This document shows, piece by piece, positions 9,119 through 18,881 of a stretch of DNA of 64,000 nucleotides. Both the position numbers and the translations under genes were made by a program. This DNA comes from Viridibacillus soli (GTDB taxonomy: Bacteria; Bacillota; Bacilli; Bacillales_A; Planococcaceae). Each line of letters begins with the position of its first letter. The first letter of the stretch is position 1. The notes under the pieces are model-generated. The model was not told the origin of the DNA, searched no databases, and was given only the letters and a program-made list of their open reading frames with translations. The stretch covers positions 124,001-188,000 of the forward strand of contig NZ_JAEOAH010000001.1 in NCBI RefSeq assembly GCF_016612995.1. Direction: 5' to 3'.

Positions 9119-10810
9119 ATGAATAAAAAAATAGTAAAATTGTTTAGTAATTTTCTACTTATCACCATTCTGATTTGCTCATATTTTTACCAACCAGTAC
9201 ATACAGAAGCTGCGGCTTCAACGTCTTACAAAGTGACGGCTAGTCAACTTACTTTACGCGAAGGTCCTAGTACGAGTACTAAAAAACTTACCTCAATCCC
9301 AAAAGACAAAAAATTAACAAAAATATCTACTAAAGGGACATGGTTTAAAGTAAAGTATAGTGGAAAAACAGGGTGGGTTTCTTCAAAATACTTATCTAAA
9401 GTAACGACTACTGTTTCCAAAGCAACAAAAACAGCAACTGCTAAAGTGGACAACCTTAACATACGCTCAGGAGCTGCAGCGACATTTAAAAGTCTCGGAA
9501 AATTAACGAAAGGGACAAAAGGAACTGTTTTAGATGAAAAAAATGGCTGGGTAAGAATCAAGACTGACAAATACACAGGCTGGGTTTCTAAAAGCTATTT
9601 AACAATTAAAACAACTACTTCGTCTAATACTACAAATACAGCAGCAACAAACGATAACGTCGGTAAATATTTCCTTGTAACAATTGCTGATTTAAATGTC
9701 CGAGAAAAAGCATTTTCAACGGCTGGTACTGCTATTCTTGGTACAGTAAAAAAAGGGAGCGTATTTAAAATTTTAAAACAGTCAGGTGACTGGATACACA
9801 TTGAATACAAGACTTCTAAAAAAGGGTGGGTTTCTTCCAAAACTGCGTACGGTAAAATCAGTACAAAAAAACCGACAACACAAACTTCTAACCCAAATGA
9901 AGAAGAGGATTTAGAAGATTTACCAACAGAAGAACCGGAAGAACCAGAAGAACCAACTGATACACCTGAAGACAATGTAACTTATTCTAAGCCTTCAAAA
10001 CTAGAATATATCAATATTCAATCTGGCTATTTAAATATTCGTTCAAAACCGAATACGAAAGGGACGATTCTATCTCAAGCCAATGCCGGTAATTACTATA
10101 CAGTACTACAATACGCAACTTACCCGTCAAATGAATGGGTTTATGTGGAATATGCACCTGGCAAAAAAGGGTGGATTTCAAATAATACATCGAATAGTTA
10201 TATAACATTAACAGATCCAGCTACAAACCCAGTTGCTACATCTAAAAAGACGATTATATTAGATGCAGGACATGGTGGTTCTGACCCTGGTGCAGGCGGT
10301 GGTGGTTATACAGAAGCCTCACTCACATATGCATTTACTTTAAAAACAAAAAGCCAGTTAGAAAGTATGGGCTACACTGTTTATACAACACGTAGTCAAT
10401 ATTCGGCTTGCTCGATATCTCCAAACAAAACAATAGATTTACAATGTCGTGTCAACTTGGCGAAAACGAAAAAAGCAGATATTTTCGTTAGTATTCATAT
10501 GAATTCAGCAAGTGCTACAGCAAAAGGGACTGAAACATATTATTCTTTAGGTAATCCCTATCCAACAAAAAGTAGACAACTAGCAAACGCTGTACACAAC
10601 TCTTATCAACCAGCTATGGGAAGTAAGAACAGACTCGTCAAACAATATGGCTTTTACGTAAACCGTATGGCTACTGTTCCTTCTATCCTTTTAGAGGTTG
10701 GTTTTATTTCTAATATTGAGGATCGTAGCAAACTAATCAATTCAGCACACCAAACGAATGTAAGTAGAAGTATTGCACTTGGTATCCACAACTACTTTAA
10801 AGCGCAATAA
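9119..10810 (+). CDS. Secreted SH3b / N-acetylmuramoyl-L-alanine amidase
   Basis: 563-residue exported cell-wall hydrolase. A signal peptide (hydrophobic LLITILICSYFY, end near TEAAA) is followed by four bacterial SH3 repeats, each closing in GWVSSKYL, GWVSKSYL, GWVSSKTA or GWISNN. An acidic linker (EEPEEPEEPTDTPED) comes between repeats 3 and 4. The C-terminal Amidase_3 domain (about 375-563) shows all zinc and catalytic motifs: LDAGHGG, YTEAS, SIHMNSA and LLEVGF. It cuts the bond between MurNAc and L-Ala. The ATG at 9119 is chosen because an in-frame ATG at 9113 touches the GGAGG. It matches the place of yrvJ in B. subtilis, divergent from hisS. Confidence 0.93.
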   Translation: MNKKIVKLFSNFLLITILICSYFYQPVHTEAAASTSYKVTASQLTLREGPSTSTKKLTSIPKDKKLTKISTKGTWFKVKYSGKTGWVSSKYLSKVTTTVSKATKTATAKVDNLNIRSGAAATFKSLGKLTKGTKGTVLDEKNGWVRIKTDKYTGWVSKSYLTIKTTTSSNTTNTAATNDNVGKYFLVTIADLNVREKAFSTAGTAILGTVKKGSVFKILKQSGDWIHIEYKTSKKGWVSSKTAYGKISTKKPTTQTSNPNEEEDLEDLPTEEPEEPEEPTDTPEDNVTYSKPSKLEYINIQSGYLNIRSKPNTKGTILSQANAGNYYTVLQYATYPSNEWVYVEYAPGKKGWISNNTSNSYITLTDPATNPVATSKKTIILDAGHGGSDPGAGGGGYTEASLTYAFTLKTKSQLESMGYTVYTTRSQYSACSISPNKTIDLQCRVNLAKTKKADIFVSIHMNSASATAKGTETYYSLGNPYPTKSRQLANAVHNSYQPAMGSKNRLVKQYGFYVNRMATVPSILLEVGFISNIEDRSKLINSAHQTNVSRSIALGIHNYFKAQ

Positions 10811-10826
10811 TTTGATTTAACAACTA

Positions 10827-10877
10827 ACAGCCTTACTCAACAGCGTTCACTAGAATGCTAGAGTAAGGCTGTTTTTA
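10827..10877 (+). terminator. Terminator after the amidase gene
   Basis: A long hairpin: ACAGCCTTACTC (10827-10838) with GAGTAAGGCTGT (10861-10872), and an inner AGCGTTC/GAATGCT stem with a 4-nt loop. A five-T run follows on the plus strand. Confidence 0.92.
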
Positions 10878-11176
10878 TAGATTTTCCATTAAGCGCTTGG
10901 CAATTGCTTTAAATTCTTCTGGTCCGATTCCCGGAGCAAATTCTTCTGGTAAATCATCCAAATCTGGTATTTTTGCACCCTTCCATGGCCAAACTCTTCG
11001 GCTTTAATACTTGCTACTACATCGTAAAAAGGCTTTAGCTTATGTTTTTGACGGAAGTTGAATGATTGATACATTTAGTTGTTCAATATCGACACCTCGC
11101 CAAATTCGCCTCCTAACAGCTTCTGAACGATCGACGCTGCATTAGCATCACCGTAATCAGGATTCGGTAGTTCAAT
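10875..11176 (-). pseudogene. Manganese catalase remnant
   Basis: Translating the minus strand from 11176 gives IELPNPDYGDANAAS, QKLLGGEFGEVS and, after an in-frame TAA (11075-11077), MYQSFNFRQKHKLKPFYD and EEFGH. This is the N-terminal ferritin-like half of a manganese catalase. Near 10988 the sequence jumps into another frame that reads IPDLDDLPEEFAPGIGPEEF and AKRLMENL then stop (10875-10877), the C-terminal tail of the same family. About 200 middle codons are missing, including part of the dinuclear manganese site, and the true start is lost. The gene is therefore dead. Mn catalases are common in spore-formers, often coat-associated. Confidence 0.82.
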
Positions 11177-11201
11177 TTATAGCTTGCTGACCAGGTGGAG
11201 C

Positions 11202-11255
11202 AAAAAAACACCCCTTTTTCTATATACGAGATTGTATGTAGGAAAAAGAGTGTTT
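11202..11255 (-). terminator. Terminator between the two remnants
   Basis: An imperfect stem with AAACACTCTTTTTC and GAAAAAGGGGTGTTT as arms on the minus strand, followed by seven T (11202-11208). It still looks functional although the gene before it (11263-11460) is broken. Confidence 0.65.
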
Positions 11256-11262
11256 ATGATTT

Positions 11263-11460
11263 TCACGTTATGAATTGTGCTTCAGTTAGCCAGATGATTT
11301 CCTTCATACGTACATAAATAGGCGTTCCTTTAATGACGATTGTTAGGTAATCTGGTGTTACTTTTTACTTGAATTGCATGACGACCCTTTTCCAAACAAA
11401 CGATACAGTCACAGAATAAAAATATGGTTCTACTTCATTCGTTTTATCGGCAAAGGTTTG
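11263..11460 (-). pseudogene. Remnant, possibly of a DUF2642 (YuzF-like) spore protein
   Basis: The minus strand reads NEVEPYFYSVTVSFVWKR, then an in-frame TAA (11365-11367), then VTPDYLTIVIKGTPIYVR and MKEIIWLTEAQFIT, stop at 11263. The second part, a short beta strand, YVR and EIIWL, resembles the end of DUF2642 proteins. The match is from memory and weak. No start codon or ribosome-binding site is left. It sits between dtd and its own terminator, next to the dead Mn catalase. Confidence 0.35.
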
Positions 11461-11469
11461 TGACTTTGA

Positions 11470-11910
11470 TTATTTCGATTCGATGATAATCGTTACAGGT
11501 CCAGCATTCATTAATTGGACATCCATCATAGCTCCAAAAACTCCTGTTTCAACACTTAAACCTAAATTACGAAGTGTCTCATTAAAATAATCCCACATAG
11601 GTTTGGCTTCCTCAGGACGCGCCGCTTCGATAAAGCTTGGACGATTGCCTTTACGTGTATCAGCATACAAAGTAAATTGTGAAACGGATAAAATAGCTCC
11701 ACCATGATCCATAATGGAGTGATTCATCTTGCCATCTGCATCTTCCCATAGACGCATTTTCGCGATTTTATTCGCTAAATAATCAGCATCAGCTTGTGTA
11801 TCACCATTTGTTATCCCTACTAATAATACATAACCTTGCTCAATAGCACCTGTAATTTGTCCATCTACAGTTACAGATGCTTTTCTACTACGTTGCAGAA
11901 CTACTTTCAA
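11470..11910 (-). CDS. dtd: D-aminoacyl-tRNA deacylase
   Basis: 146-residue cytosolic proofreading enzyme that hydrolyses D-amino acids from mischarged tRNA. The two family motifs are present: [11 protein letters not shown] (SQFTL, about residue 78) and [12 protein letters not shown] (GP motif at the C-terminus). The start is TTG at 11908-11910, with TAGGAG 8 nt upstream and no in-frame ATG nearby. It lies 16 nt downstream of relA and is probably co-transcribed, the same pair as in B. subtilis. Confidence 0.95.
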   Translation of the reverse strand: MKVVLQRSRKASVTVDGQITGAIEQGYVLLVGITNGDTQADADYLANKIAKMRLWEDADGKMNHSIMDHGGAILSVSQFTLYADTRKGNRPSFIEAARPEEAKPMWDYFNETLRNLGLSVETGVFGAMMDVQLMNAGPVTIIIESK

Positions 11911-11926
11911 AATGAAAACTCCTATC

Positions 11927-14122
11927 TTAGTTTGTCACACGTTGTACAGAATATATCTCTGGAATTTGTTTAATCCGGTCGACAACTTTGTATAAATGAC
12001 TAATATCTCGAATACGAATAGTTAAGTTAATTGTAGCTAATTTATCACGGTCAGCTCTACCACTTACAGCACTAATATTCGTTTTCGCTTCATTGACAAC
12101 TTGCATCACTTCATTCAACAAGCCTGGGCGATCATAACCTGACACTTCGATATCCACAGAGTACTCTTTCTTCTCATCGGCAATAGCAGAACCCCACTCA
12201 ACATCGATTAAGCGTTCTTGTTCTTCACTTGCTTGCACATTCGGACAATCTGCACGGTGAACAGAAACTCCGCGACCTTTTGTGATAAAACCAACAATCT
12301 CATCACCTGGAACTGGACTACAGCAACGAGAAAGTCGAATAAGTAGATTCTCTAAGCCTTTTACTACAACACCAGACTCAGTAGGTTTTCTCTTTTCTGG
12401 TGAATTCATTTCTTTCGTAATTTTTACTAGTGCTTCTTCATGGTCTCGTTGTTTACGGATTTTTTCAGCAAGACGATTTACGACTTGTTGCGCCGTCATA
12501 CCATTGAAGCCAACAGCTGCTACTAAATCATCTTCACTAGCAAAGTTCATTTTCTCACAAACACGTTTGAAGTTTTCAGCTGTTAACACTTCTTTAGGAT
12601 CGAAGTTTTGCTCTTTTATTTCTTTTTCAATTAATTCGCGGCCCTTATCAACATTATCTTCACGCAATTGCTTTTTGAAAAACTGTTTAATTTTATTTTT
12701 GGCTTGTGAAGATTGCGCAAGCTTCAGCCAGTCTCGGCTTGGGCCGAATGATTGCTTAGATGTCATAATTTCAACAATATCGCCTGTTTTCAGCGGTGTA
12801 TCAAGCGGTACCATTTTACCATTCACTTTAGTACCGATTGTTTTATTGCCTATTTCAGAGTGCACGCGGTATGCGAAGTCAATTGGCACGGATCCAGCTG
12901 GTAATTCCATGACATCTCCTTTTGGAGAAAAAACATAAACCATATCAGAGAATAAATCAAATTTTAGTGATTCCATAAATTCTTCTGCATCAGAAGATTC
13001 GTTTTGGAAATCTAAAATCTCTCGGAACCAAGTCAATTTGCTATCGATATTCGATTTGCTCATATCGATATTCTTGCCTTCTTTATACGCCCAGTGCGCC
13101 GCAACCCCGAACTCCGCAATATTATGCATCTCCATCGTACGAATTTGTACTTCTAATGGATCGCCGTAAGGTCCAATAACGGTCGTATGCAATGATTGAT
13201 ATAAGTTTTGTTTTGGCATTGCAATGTAATCTTTAAAACGGCCTGGCATTGGCTTCCAAAGCGTATGCACAATACCTAAAACAGCATAACAATCTTTAAT
13301 GCTATCGACAATCACACGGACTGCTAGTAAATCATAAATTTCACTAAACTGCTTATTTTGCACGACCATTTTGCGATAAATGCTGTAAATATGTTTTGGA
13401 CGACCTGATAAATCCGCTTTTATATCAATATCATCAAGTTGTGTATGAATTTCACCCATAACAGATGATAAATAAGCTTCACGTTCTACACGCTTTTTCT
13501 TCATCAAGTTAACGATGCGGTAATATTGCTGTGGGTTTAAGTAACGAAGTGCAGTATCCTCTAACTCCCATTTAATTGCTGAAATTCCTAAACGGTGCGC
13601 TAGAGGTGCAAAGATTTCAAGTGTTTCCTTTGAAATGCGTCTTTGCTTTTCAACAGGTAAATGCTTTAATGTGCGCATATTATGTAGACGGTCCGCTAAC
13701 TTAATTAAAATAACGCGGATATCCTGCGCCATTGCGACAAACATTTTACGGTGGTTTTCAGCTTGCTGTTCTGCTTTCGATTTATACTTAATCTTACCTA
13801 GCTTTGTTACACCATCTACAAGCATAGCGACATCTTCACTGAACGCTTCGACAAGATCCCCACGTGTTACCGAGGTATCTTCTACAACATCATGTAAAAA
13901 ACCTGCAGATACAGTTTCAGGGTCCATTTGAAGTTCTGCTAAAATACCTGCTACTTGGATGGGATGTAAAATATAAGGCTCCCCCGAGCTTCGAAACTGT
14001 TCCTTATGCGCTTCTCTCGCAACCTCATATGCTTTTTGTACAAAAGCAACATGTTCGGTATTCATATAAGAAGAAAGAGTTGCGAAAACGTCTTCTACTG
14101 TCATCACTTGATCCTTCGCCAT
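11927..14122 (-). CDS. relA: (p)ppGpp synthetase/hydrolase Rel
   Basis: 731-residue bifunctional stringent-response enzyme. Domain order: HD hydrolase (about 30-180, FLHDVVEDT intact, so hydrolysis is expected), synthetase (about 220-350, IYSIYRKM and [11 protein letters not shown]), TGS (about 390-450, [14 protein letters not shown]), helical and Cys-rich region ([16 protein letters not shown]), and C-terminal ACT ([15 protein letters not shown]). It makes and breaks the alarmone on ribosomes that sense uncharged tRNA. The ATG at 14120-14122 follows GGGTGG by 5 nt; the GTG three codons earlier lies inside that site. It leads the relA-dtd unit from the promoter at 14168-14197. Confidence 0.96.
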   Translation of the reverse strand: MAKDQVMTVEDVFATLSSYMNTEHVAFVQKAYEVAREAHKEQFRSSGEPYILHPIQVAGILAELQMDPETVSAGFLHDVVEDTSVTRGDLVEAFSEDVAMLVDGVTKLGKIKYKSKAEQQAENHRKMFVAMAQDIRVILIKLADRLHNMRTLKHLPVEKQRRISKETLEIFAPLAHRLGISAIKWELEDTALRYLNPQQYYRIVNLMKKKRVEREAYLSSVMGEIHTQLDDIDIKADLSGRPKHIYSIYRKMVVQNKQFSEIYDLLAVRVIVDSIKDCYAVLGIVHTLWKPMPGRFKDYIAMPKQNLYQSLHTTVIGPYGDPLEVQIRTMEMHNIAEFGVAAHWAYKEGKNIDMSKSNIDSKLTWFREILDFQNESSDAEEFMESLKFDLFSDMVYVFSPKGDVMELPAGSVPIDFAYRVHSEIGNKTIGTKVNGKMVPLDTPLKTGDIVEIMTSKQSFGPSRDWLKLAQSSQAKNKIKQFFKKQLREDNVDKGRELIEKEIKEQNFDPKEVLTAENFKRVCEKMNFASEDDLVAAVGFNGMTAQQVVNRLAEKIRKQRDHEEALVKITKEMNSPEKRKPTESGVVVKGLENLLIRLSRCCSPVPGDEIVGFITKGRGVSVHRADCPNVQASEEQERLIDVEWGSAIADEKKEYSVDIEVSGYDRPGLLNEVMQVVNEAKTNISAVSGRADRDKLATINLTIRIRDISHLYKVVDRIKQIPEIYSVQRVTN

Positions 14123-14167
14123 GTTAGCCACCCTATTCCATAAATTTTCCGATTAGATATAACTTTC

Positions 14168-14197
14168 ATTGTATAAAAAAAACAACCCTGTTGTAAA
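14168..14197 (-). promoter_or_regulatory. Sigma-A promoter of relA
   Basis: Minus strand TTTACA (14192-14197), 18 bp with a T-rich spacer, TACAAT (14168-14173). The predicted start is about 40 nt before the relA ATG. Confidence 0.7.
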
Positions 14198-14334
14198 GGT
14201 TATTTGAAGAAAAGCGCTGACTATTCGAATATATTCGACAAAAGAATAAAGTGCAGTGCTCTCAGAGGTGGACGCATCCAGTATATAGAACACCTACATC
14301 TTCCTCCGTGCAAAATTTTATAATTTCCTTAATA

Positions 14335-14366
14335 ATAAAAAACCTCTCTGCAATAGCAAAGAGGTT
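14335..14366 (-). terminator. Terminator after apt
   Basis: Arms AACCTCT (14341-14347) and AGAGGTT (14360-14366), extended by a GC-containing loop side, with a T-rich run on the minus strand. It lies 9 nt after the apt stop. The gap up to relA (14132-14334) shows no gene. Confidence 0.8.
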
Positions 14367-14375
14367 CAGGGGAAA

Positions 14376-14888
14376 TTAGTATTTCATTAATGTAAATATA
14401 TCATGCCCTTTAATTTTGTCACGACCATGAAGTTCTTCTAATTCGATTAAGAATGCACAACCTACTACTTCTCCACCTAATTCTTCAATAAGTTGGATGG
14501 TCGCAGCTACTGTACCACCAGTTGCAAGTAAATCGTCAACGATTAATACTTTTTGACCAGGTTTAACAGCATCTTTGTGCATCGTTAATGTATCTTTGCC
14601 ATATTCTAAACCATAATCAGCACTGATTACTTCACGAGGTAGTTTTCCTGGTTTACGAACAGGAGCAAAACCAATTTCTAGCGCATAAGCCACTGGACAT
14701 CCAGTTATGAAACCACGAGCTTCTGGTCCAACTATTAATTCAGCACCTACTTCTTTAGCATATTCAACAATTTGGTCTGTGGCATATCGGTATGCTTTCC
14801 CATTGTCCATAATTGTTGTGATATCTTTGAAAGAAATGCCTTCTTTTGGCCAGCCTTCAACTGTAGTTACATATTTTTTTAAATCCAT
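14376..14888 (-). CDS. apt: Adenine phosphoribosyltransferase
   Basis: 170-residue cytosolic purine-salvage enzyme, making AMP from adenine and PRPP. The PRPP loop [13 protein letters not shown] is intact (about residue 119) and GPEARGF, typical of Apt, is at about 54. Its ATG overlaps the recJ stop by one base (TAATG), so the two are translationally coupled in a recJ-apt operon. Confidence 0.97.
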   Translation of the reverse strand: MDLKKYVTTVEGWPKEGISFKDITTIMDNGKAYRYATDQIVEYAKEVGAELIVGPEARGFITGCPVAYALEIGFAPVRKPGKLPREVISADYGLEYGKDTLTMHKDAVKPGQKVLIVDDLLATGGTVAATIQLIEELGGEVVGCAFLIELEELHGRDKIKGHDIFTLMKY

Positions 14889-17233
14889 TACTGTTCCTCC
14901 TCAGAAACTGTTTGAGCGGTTAATCTCGCGTCAAACCACTCTCTTAAATCTTTATATGGTGCATATAATAAGGTTTGTTCTAAGTCCATTTGTTGCGTGC
15001 GTTTTTTGTAAGCTACTGCACTCGTTAACTGTTTCTTAGGTGCATCTTCTACTATTTTTGCAAGACCGTTTTCTATTGTAACAAAACCGAGTTCAAAAAA
15101 CACCTCTGTCATGAAAATTAGCATATCACGGCTCCAACCTTTATGCTTTGCCAAATCATTTAAATGCTGTCTCAAATGAAACTCACGACGCTTATTCAAA
15201 AACGTATAGTACCAGCCAAACTGCTCACGTGTAGGCATGCCGTCGAAATAATGCGAATCTGGGATATAGAAATGAGCATAAACTCTCGTCGGTTTGACAC
15301 TTGAAAGTAATGCTTCTAAATTATGAACGTCTTGTGGCATATCCAATAAGACAATATAAGGACTAACGTTTTCTATCACAAGTTCGTCACTATAAGGAAT
15401 AATTTGCTTCGGAATTAATGATTCATAAAACTGCATTGTATCAGGTTTGAACGCTATAAAAGTAGCTTCTTCCACAGGTACGGTTTGTAGCCATCTAGCC
15501 ACTTGTCTAATACCTCGCAAGTCAAATAGCTGCCATTCATCTGTACGCACGTCAGATATCATGAATTGCGGTTTCTTTCGACCATTCCATTCATTAATTT
15601 GTAAATCCCCTGCAAAGGATACGTTTATACCATATGTCAACTCATCAACAAGATACCCTTTATGGAAACCTACTGCATCGATTGTGGCATTTGGTTGACC
15701 GATTTCCATCTTCATATGATCTTCATTCGCACCAATTTTTCGCATTGATTGGATATGAACGTCCTCAATACCGTATATAGGTTTAGAAAAACTCATACCG
15801 AATGGCGCCAATTCGCGCACTTCTGCAATTGAATCCGTATCAATCTCATCAATTTTCAGCGGGATATCTACTTGTAAAATTGGAATTAAATCATCCTCTG
15901 TCAGACATGCTCTGGCCTGCTGATTAAGTCGCTCACGTAATTCATCAACGTCCTCCATCGCAAGTGTCATACCTGCTGCCATTGGATGCCCACCGAATGC
16001 GGGTAAAATTTCACGATTTTTTGCAAGCTCCTGATACATATTAAACCCTTCGATACTTCGAGCTGAACCCTTTGCAATACCTTTTTCCGTATCAATACAT
16101 AAAATAATCGTTGGTTTATAATATTTTTCAACAAGTCTAGAAGCTACAATTCCTACGACGCCTGGATTCCAGCCCTCTTCAGCAATAACGAGCACTTGCG
16201 AGTTGCTGATTTCGTCGATATTTTCAACCATTGCAACAGCTTGCTCCGTAATATCTGAAACGATTCCTTGGCGCTCCTTATTTTTATCGTTTAATAAGTT
16301 TGCCATTGTTGTAGCACTGGCCTGATCTTCTTCTAGCAAAAAATCTACGCCAGGATTAGCATCACCAAGACGTCCTAATGCATTTAATCTCGGTCCAAAG
16401 CTAAAACCGATTGTTTCTTCAGTTATTTCATTTTGTTTCGTACTTGTTACCGTGCTTAATGCTTTGATCGACGGTCTTGATGATTTTTGTAGAGCTAGAA
16501 TGCCTTGCTTCACTAAATAACGATTCTCATCTAATAAGGGCACTAAATCAGCTACCGTCCCAATAGCAACAAACTCTAAGAGATGCTTTGGATAATCACC
16601 GTACAAAGCATGAGCCACTTTAAATGCCACGCCAACGCCTGCAAGCTCACCATATGGATAATTCCCTTCAGGATGTCTTGGATGGATGATAACATCAGCT
16701 GGTGGCAATTCTTCCCCTATTTCATGGTGATCTGTCACAATGACATCCATTCCAAGCTCTTTTGCCACTTGCACCTCATGGTTACCTGAAATACCGTTAT
16801 CAACTGTAATAATTAATTGGAAGCCATTACTATGTGCTTCACGGAATAGCCGCTCATTTGGTCCATAGCCATCTGTAAAACGGTTTGGAATTTTGTGCGC
16901 TGCATTCGCGCCCAAATCTCTTAAAACGGTCATCATGACAGATGTACTTGTTATACCATCGGCGTCATAATCACCATATACGAGAATTTTCTCATCATTA
17001 TTAATCGCTTGATGAATACGGTCCACTGCCTGTTGCATACCGTGCAATAGGAATGGGTCGTGTATAGATTTTTCATCTATATTTAAAAAAGCACGTGCAG
17101 ATTCGACTGTATCAAAACCACGTGCGGCTAATATTTTTGCAGAAATAGAAGGAATGTTTAGTTCCTTTTGAAACGTTTTCACTATTGTTTCATCAGGTTT
17201 TTCTATTCGCCATCTTTTTGTTGTCATTACCAT
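14888..17233 (-). CDS. recJ: Single-stranded-DNA-specific exonuclease RecJ
   Basis: 781-residue 5'-to-3' exonuclease of the DHH family, acting in recombination and mismatch repair. Motifs: [13 protein letters not shown] (about 80), TDHHEIGE (DHH motif, about 160), HPRHPEG, then the DHHA1 region with GGHPMAAGM (about 405), followed by the OB-fold and the extra C-terminal domain found in Bacillus RecJ. The ATG at 17233 lies 5 nt after AAGGAAGTG. It is the first gene of the recJ-apt operon. Upstream lies the large repeat region. Confidence 0.95.
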   Translation of the reverse strand: MVMTTKRWRIEKPDETIVKTFQKELNIPSISAKILAARGFDTVESARAFLNIDEKSIHDPFLLHGMQQAVDRIHQAINNDEKILVYGDYDADGITSTSVMMTVLRDLGANAAHKIPNRFTDGYGPNERLFREAHSNGFQLIITVDNGISGNHEVQVAKELGMDVIVTDHHEIGEELPPADVIIHPRHPEGNYPYGELAGVGVAFKVAHALYGDYPKHLLEFVAIGTVADLVPLLDENRYLVKQGILALQKSSRPSIKALSTVTSTKQNEITEETIGFSFGPRLNALGRLGDANPGVDFLLEEDQASATTMANLLNDKNKERQGIVSDITEQAVAMVENIDEISNSQVLVIAEEGWNPGVVGIVASRLVEKYYKPTIILCIDTEKGIAKGSARSIEGFNMYQELAKNREILPAFGGHPMAAGMTLAMEDVDELRERLNQQARACLTEDDLIPILQVDIPLKIDEIDTDSIAEVRELAPFGMSFSKPIYGIEDVHIQSMRKIGANEDHMKMEIGQPNATIDAVGFHKGYLVDELTYGINVSFAGDLQINEWNGRKKPQFMISDVRTDEWQLFDLRGIRQVARWLQTVPVEEATFIAFKPDTMQFYESLIPKQIIPYSDELVIENVSPYIVLLDMPQDVHNLEALLSSVKPTRVYAHFYIPDSHYFDGMPTREQFGWYYTFLNKRREFHLRQHLNDLAKHKGWSRDMLIFMTEVFFELGFVTIENGLAKIVEDAPKKQLTSAVAYKKRTQQMDLEQTLLYAPYKDLREWFDARLTAQTVSEEEQ

Positions 17234-17276
17234 TCTGTCACTTCCTTACGCGTTTCATTATACCTAATTTAGCCCA

Positions 17277-17313
17277 TGAAAAAAACCTTTAGGTATAGTC
17301 ATCCTAAAGGTTT
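17277..17313 (-). terminator. Terminator upstream of recJ
   Basis: AAACCTTTAGG (17283-17293) pairs with CCTAAAGGTTT (17303-17313). On the minus strand it is followed by seven T. It would end any transcript that crosses the repeat array from secDF. Confidence 0.9.
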
Positions 17314-17377
17314 GTCTATGAAAATTAATTTTATTTCATACTGAAACAAATTCATATCTTAACATCAGCGATTGTTT

Positions 17378-17490
17378 TCAATTTGCCGGTGTGCCTTTTA
17401 GCTGTTGAATTTCTTGTTCCTTCGTCACAATCATTTGAATTTTTTAGTTAACACTTTGCTGAATTGGTTCACACTTCTTTGTACAAAAAA
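17378..17490 (-). pseudogene. Possible gene-tail remnant (coiled-coil end)
   Basis: The minus strand reads CEPIQQSVN, an in-frame TAA, then KIQMIVTKEQEIQQLK and GTPAN with a stop at 17378-17380. A neighbouring frame reads FFVQRSVNQFSKVLTKKFK, so a small frameshift could join them. This looks like the charged helical end of a protein, just before the terminator at 17277-17313. In B. subtilis the small DUF1049/LapA-type gene yrvD lies at this place, so a yrvD remnant is possible. No start or other support is left. Confidence 0.25.
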
Positions 17491-17514
17491 AATTTACTAA
17501 AGCGAATGGACGAC

Positions 17515-18772
17515 TTATATTGAAACTTAGGCTCGAGTCATCATAGTTGAATCTCCAGTCAGTGAAGCTTGGGCTTGAGTCATCATAGTCGGGCCCCAGT
17601 CATCGAAGCTTGGGCTCGAGTCATCATAGCTGACCTCAGTCTTTGAGGTTTGGGTTCGAGTCATCACAGTTGGGGCCCCAGTCATCGAAGCTTGGGCTCG
17701 GGTCATCATAGTTGGGCCCCCAGTCATCGAAGCTGGGGCTCGAGTCATCATAGCTGACCTCAGTCTTTGAGGTTTGGGTTCGAGTCATCACAGTTGGGTC
17801 CCCAGTCATCGAAGCTTGGGCTCGAGTCATCGAAGCTTGGGCTCGAGTCATCATAGCTGAGTCTCCAGTCATTGAAGCTGACCTCAGTCATTGAAGCTTG
17901 GGCTTCAGTCATCACAGTTGGGGCCCCAGTCATCGAAGCTTGGGCTCGAGTCATCATAGTTGGGCCCCCAGTCATCGAAGCTTGGGCTCGAGTCATCATA
18001 GTTGGTTCTCCAGTCATCGAAGCTCGGGCTCGAGTCATCATAGCTGACCTCAGTCATTGAAGCTTGGGCTTCAGTCATCACAGTTGGGGCCCCAGTCATC
18101 GAAGCTTGGGCTCGAGTCATCATAGTTGGGCCCCCAGTCATCGAAGCTTGGGCTCGAGTCATCATAGTTGGTTCTCCAGTCATCGAAGCTCGGGCTCGAG
18201 TCATCATAGCTGACCTCAGTCATTGAAGCTTGGGCTTCAGTCATCACAGTTGGGGCCCCAGTCATCGAAGCTTGGGCTCGAGTCATCATAGTTGGTTCCC
18301 CAGTCATCGAAGCTTGGGCTCGAGTCATCATAGTTGGTTCCCCAGTCATTGATGCTTGGGCTTGAGTCATCATAGCTGAGTCTCCAGTCATTGATGCTTG
18401 AGCTTGAGTCATCATAGTTGAATCTCCAGTCAGTGAAGCTTGGGCTTGAGTCATCATAGCTGAGCTCAGTCATTGAAGCTTAGGTTCGAGTCATCATAGT
18501 TGAGCCCCCAGTCATTGAAGCTTGGCCTTGAGTCATCATAGCTGAGTCTCCAGTCATTGATGCTTGAGCTTGAGTCATCATAGCTGACCTCAGTCAGTGA
18601 AGCTTAGGCTTGAGTCATCATAGTTGGTTCTCCAGTCATTGAAGTTTGAGTTTGAGCTTGAGTCATCATAGCTGAGTCTCCAGTCAATGAAGCTTGGGCT
18701 TAAGTCATCATAGCTGAGCTCAGTCATTGAAGTCGAGCCTCCCAGTTGGGCTTCAGTCAGTGAAGTCGGTGC
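17515..18772. repeat. Hierarchical tandem repeat: 21-bp monomer, 42-bp dimer, 166-bp higher-order unit
   Basis: About 1.25 kb, near 59 monomers. Each 21-bp monomer begins AGTCAT on the plus strand. Two alternating forms, one with ATCGAAGCTTGGGCTCG and one with ATCATAGTTGGGCCCCC, make a 42-bp unit; starts at 17927, 17969 and 18011 are exactly 42 apart. A shortened 40-bp unit recurs, giving a 166-bp block that begins at 17881, 18047 and 18213 (two full copies nearly identical, then a third partial). The array edges are more diverged than the centre. Units hold the hexamer palindromes AAGCTT, CTCGAG and GGGCCC. Repeated frames on both strands (such as DDSSPSFDDWG) are by-products, as the 40-bp units break frame. 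It lies between the secDF terminator and the terminator before recJ. Confidence 0.95.
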
Positions 18773-18814
18773 TCAAATTCCAGAATTCCATGCTCACCCT
18801 GGATATTTCAACAA

Positions 18815-18853
18815 ACAAAAAAACTACTCCGCACTATTTAAGTGCGGAGTAGT
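18815..18853 (-). terminator. Terminator after secDF
   Basis: A 13-bp perfect stem, ACTACTCCGCACT (18823-18835) and AGTGCGGAGTAGT (18841-18853), with a seven-T run on the minus strand. Its sequence is close to the yajC terminator at 24151-24196. Confidence 0.93.
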
Positions 18854-18859
18854 CAAAGG

Positions 18860-18875
18860 AACGAGTTCCTTCAGC
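18860..18875 (-). repeat. Dispersed post-stop motif, copy 1 (secDF)
   Basis: On the minus strand GCTGAAGG-AAC-TCGTT, starting 6 nt after the secDF stop. The same 13 fixed bases occur after yajC and minD. In this copy AAGGAAC and GTTCCTT can also form a small stem. Confidence 0.7.
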
Positions 18876-18881
18876 ATTTAG

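Noticed and set aside
17515-18772. Several repeated reading frames (such as MTRAQASMTG or DDSSPSFDDWG repeats) on both strands
   Set aside because: They have no ribosome-binding sites, stop and restart in other frames, and the recurrent 40-bp units break the 3-base phase. They are by-products of a 42-bp repeat without stops.
17515-18772. CRISPR array
   Set aside because: There are no unique spacers between repeats; the unit is continuous, and no cas genes are near.
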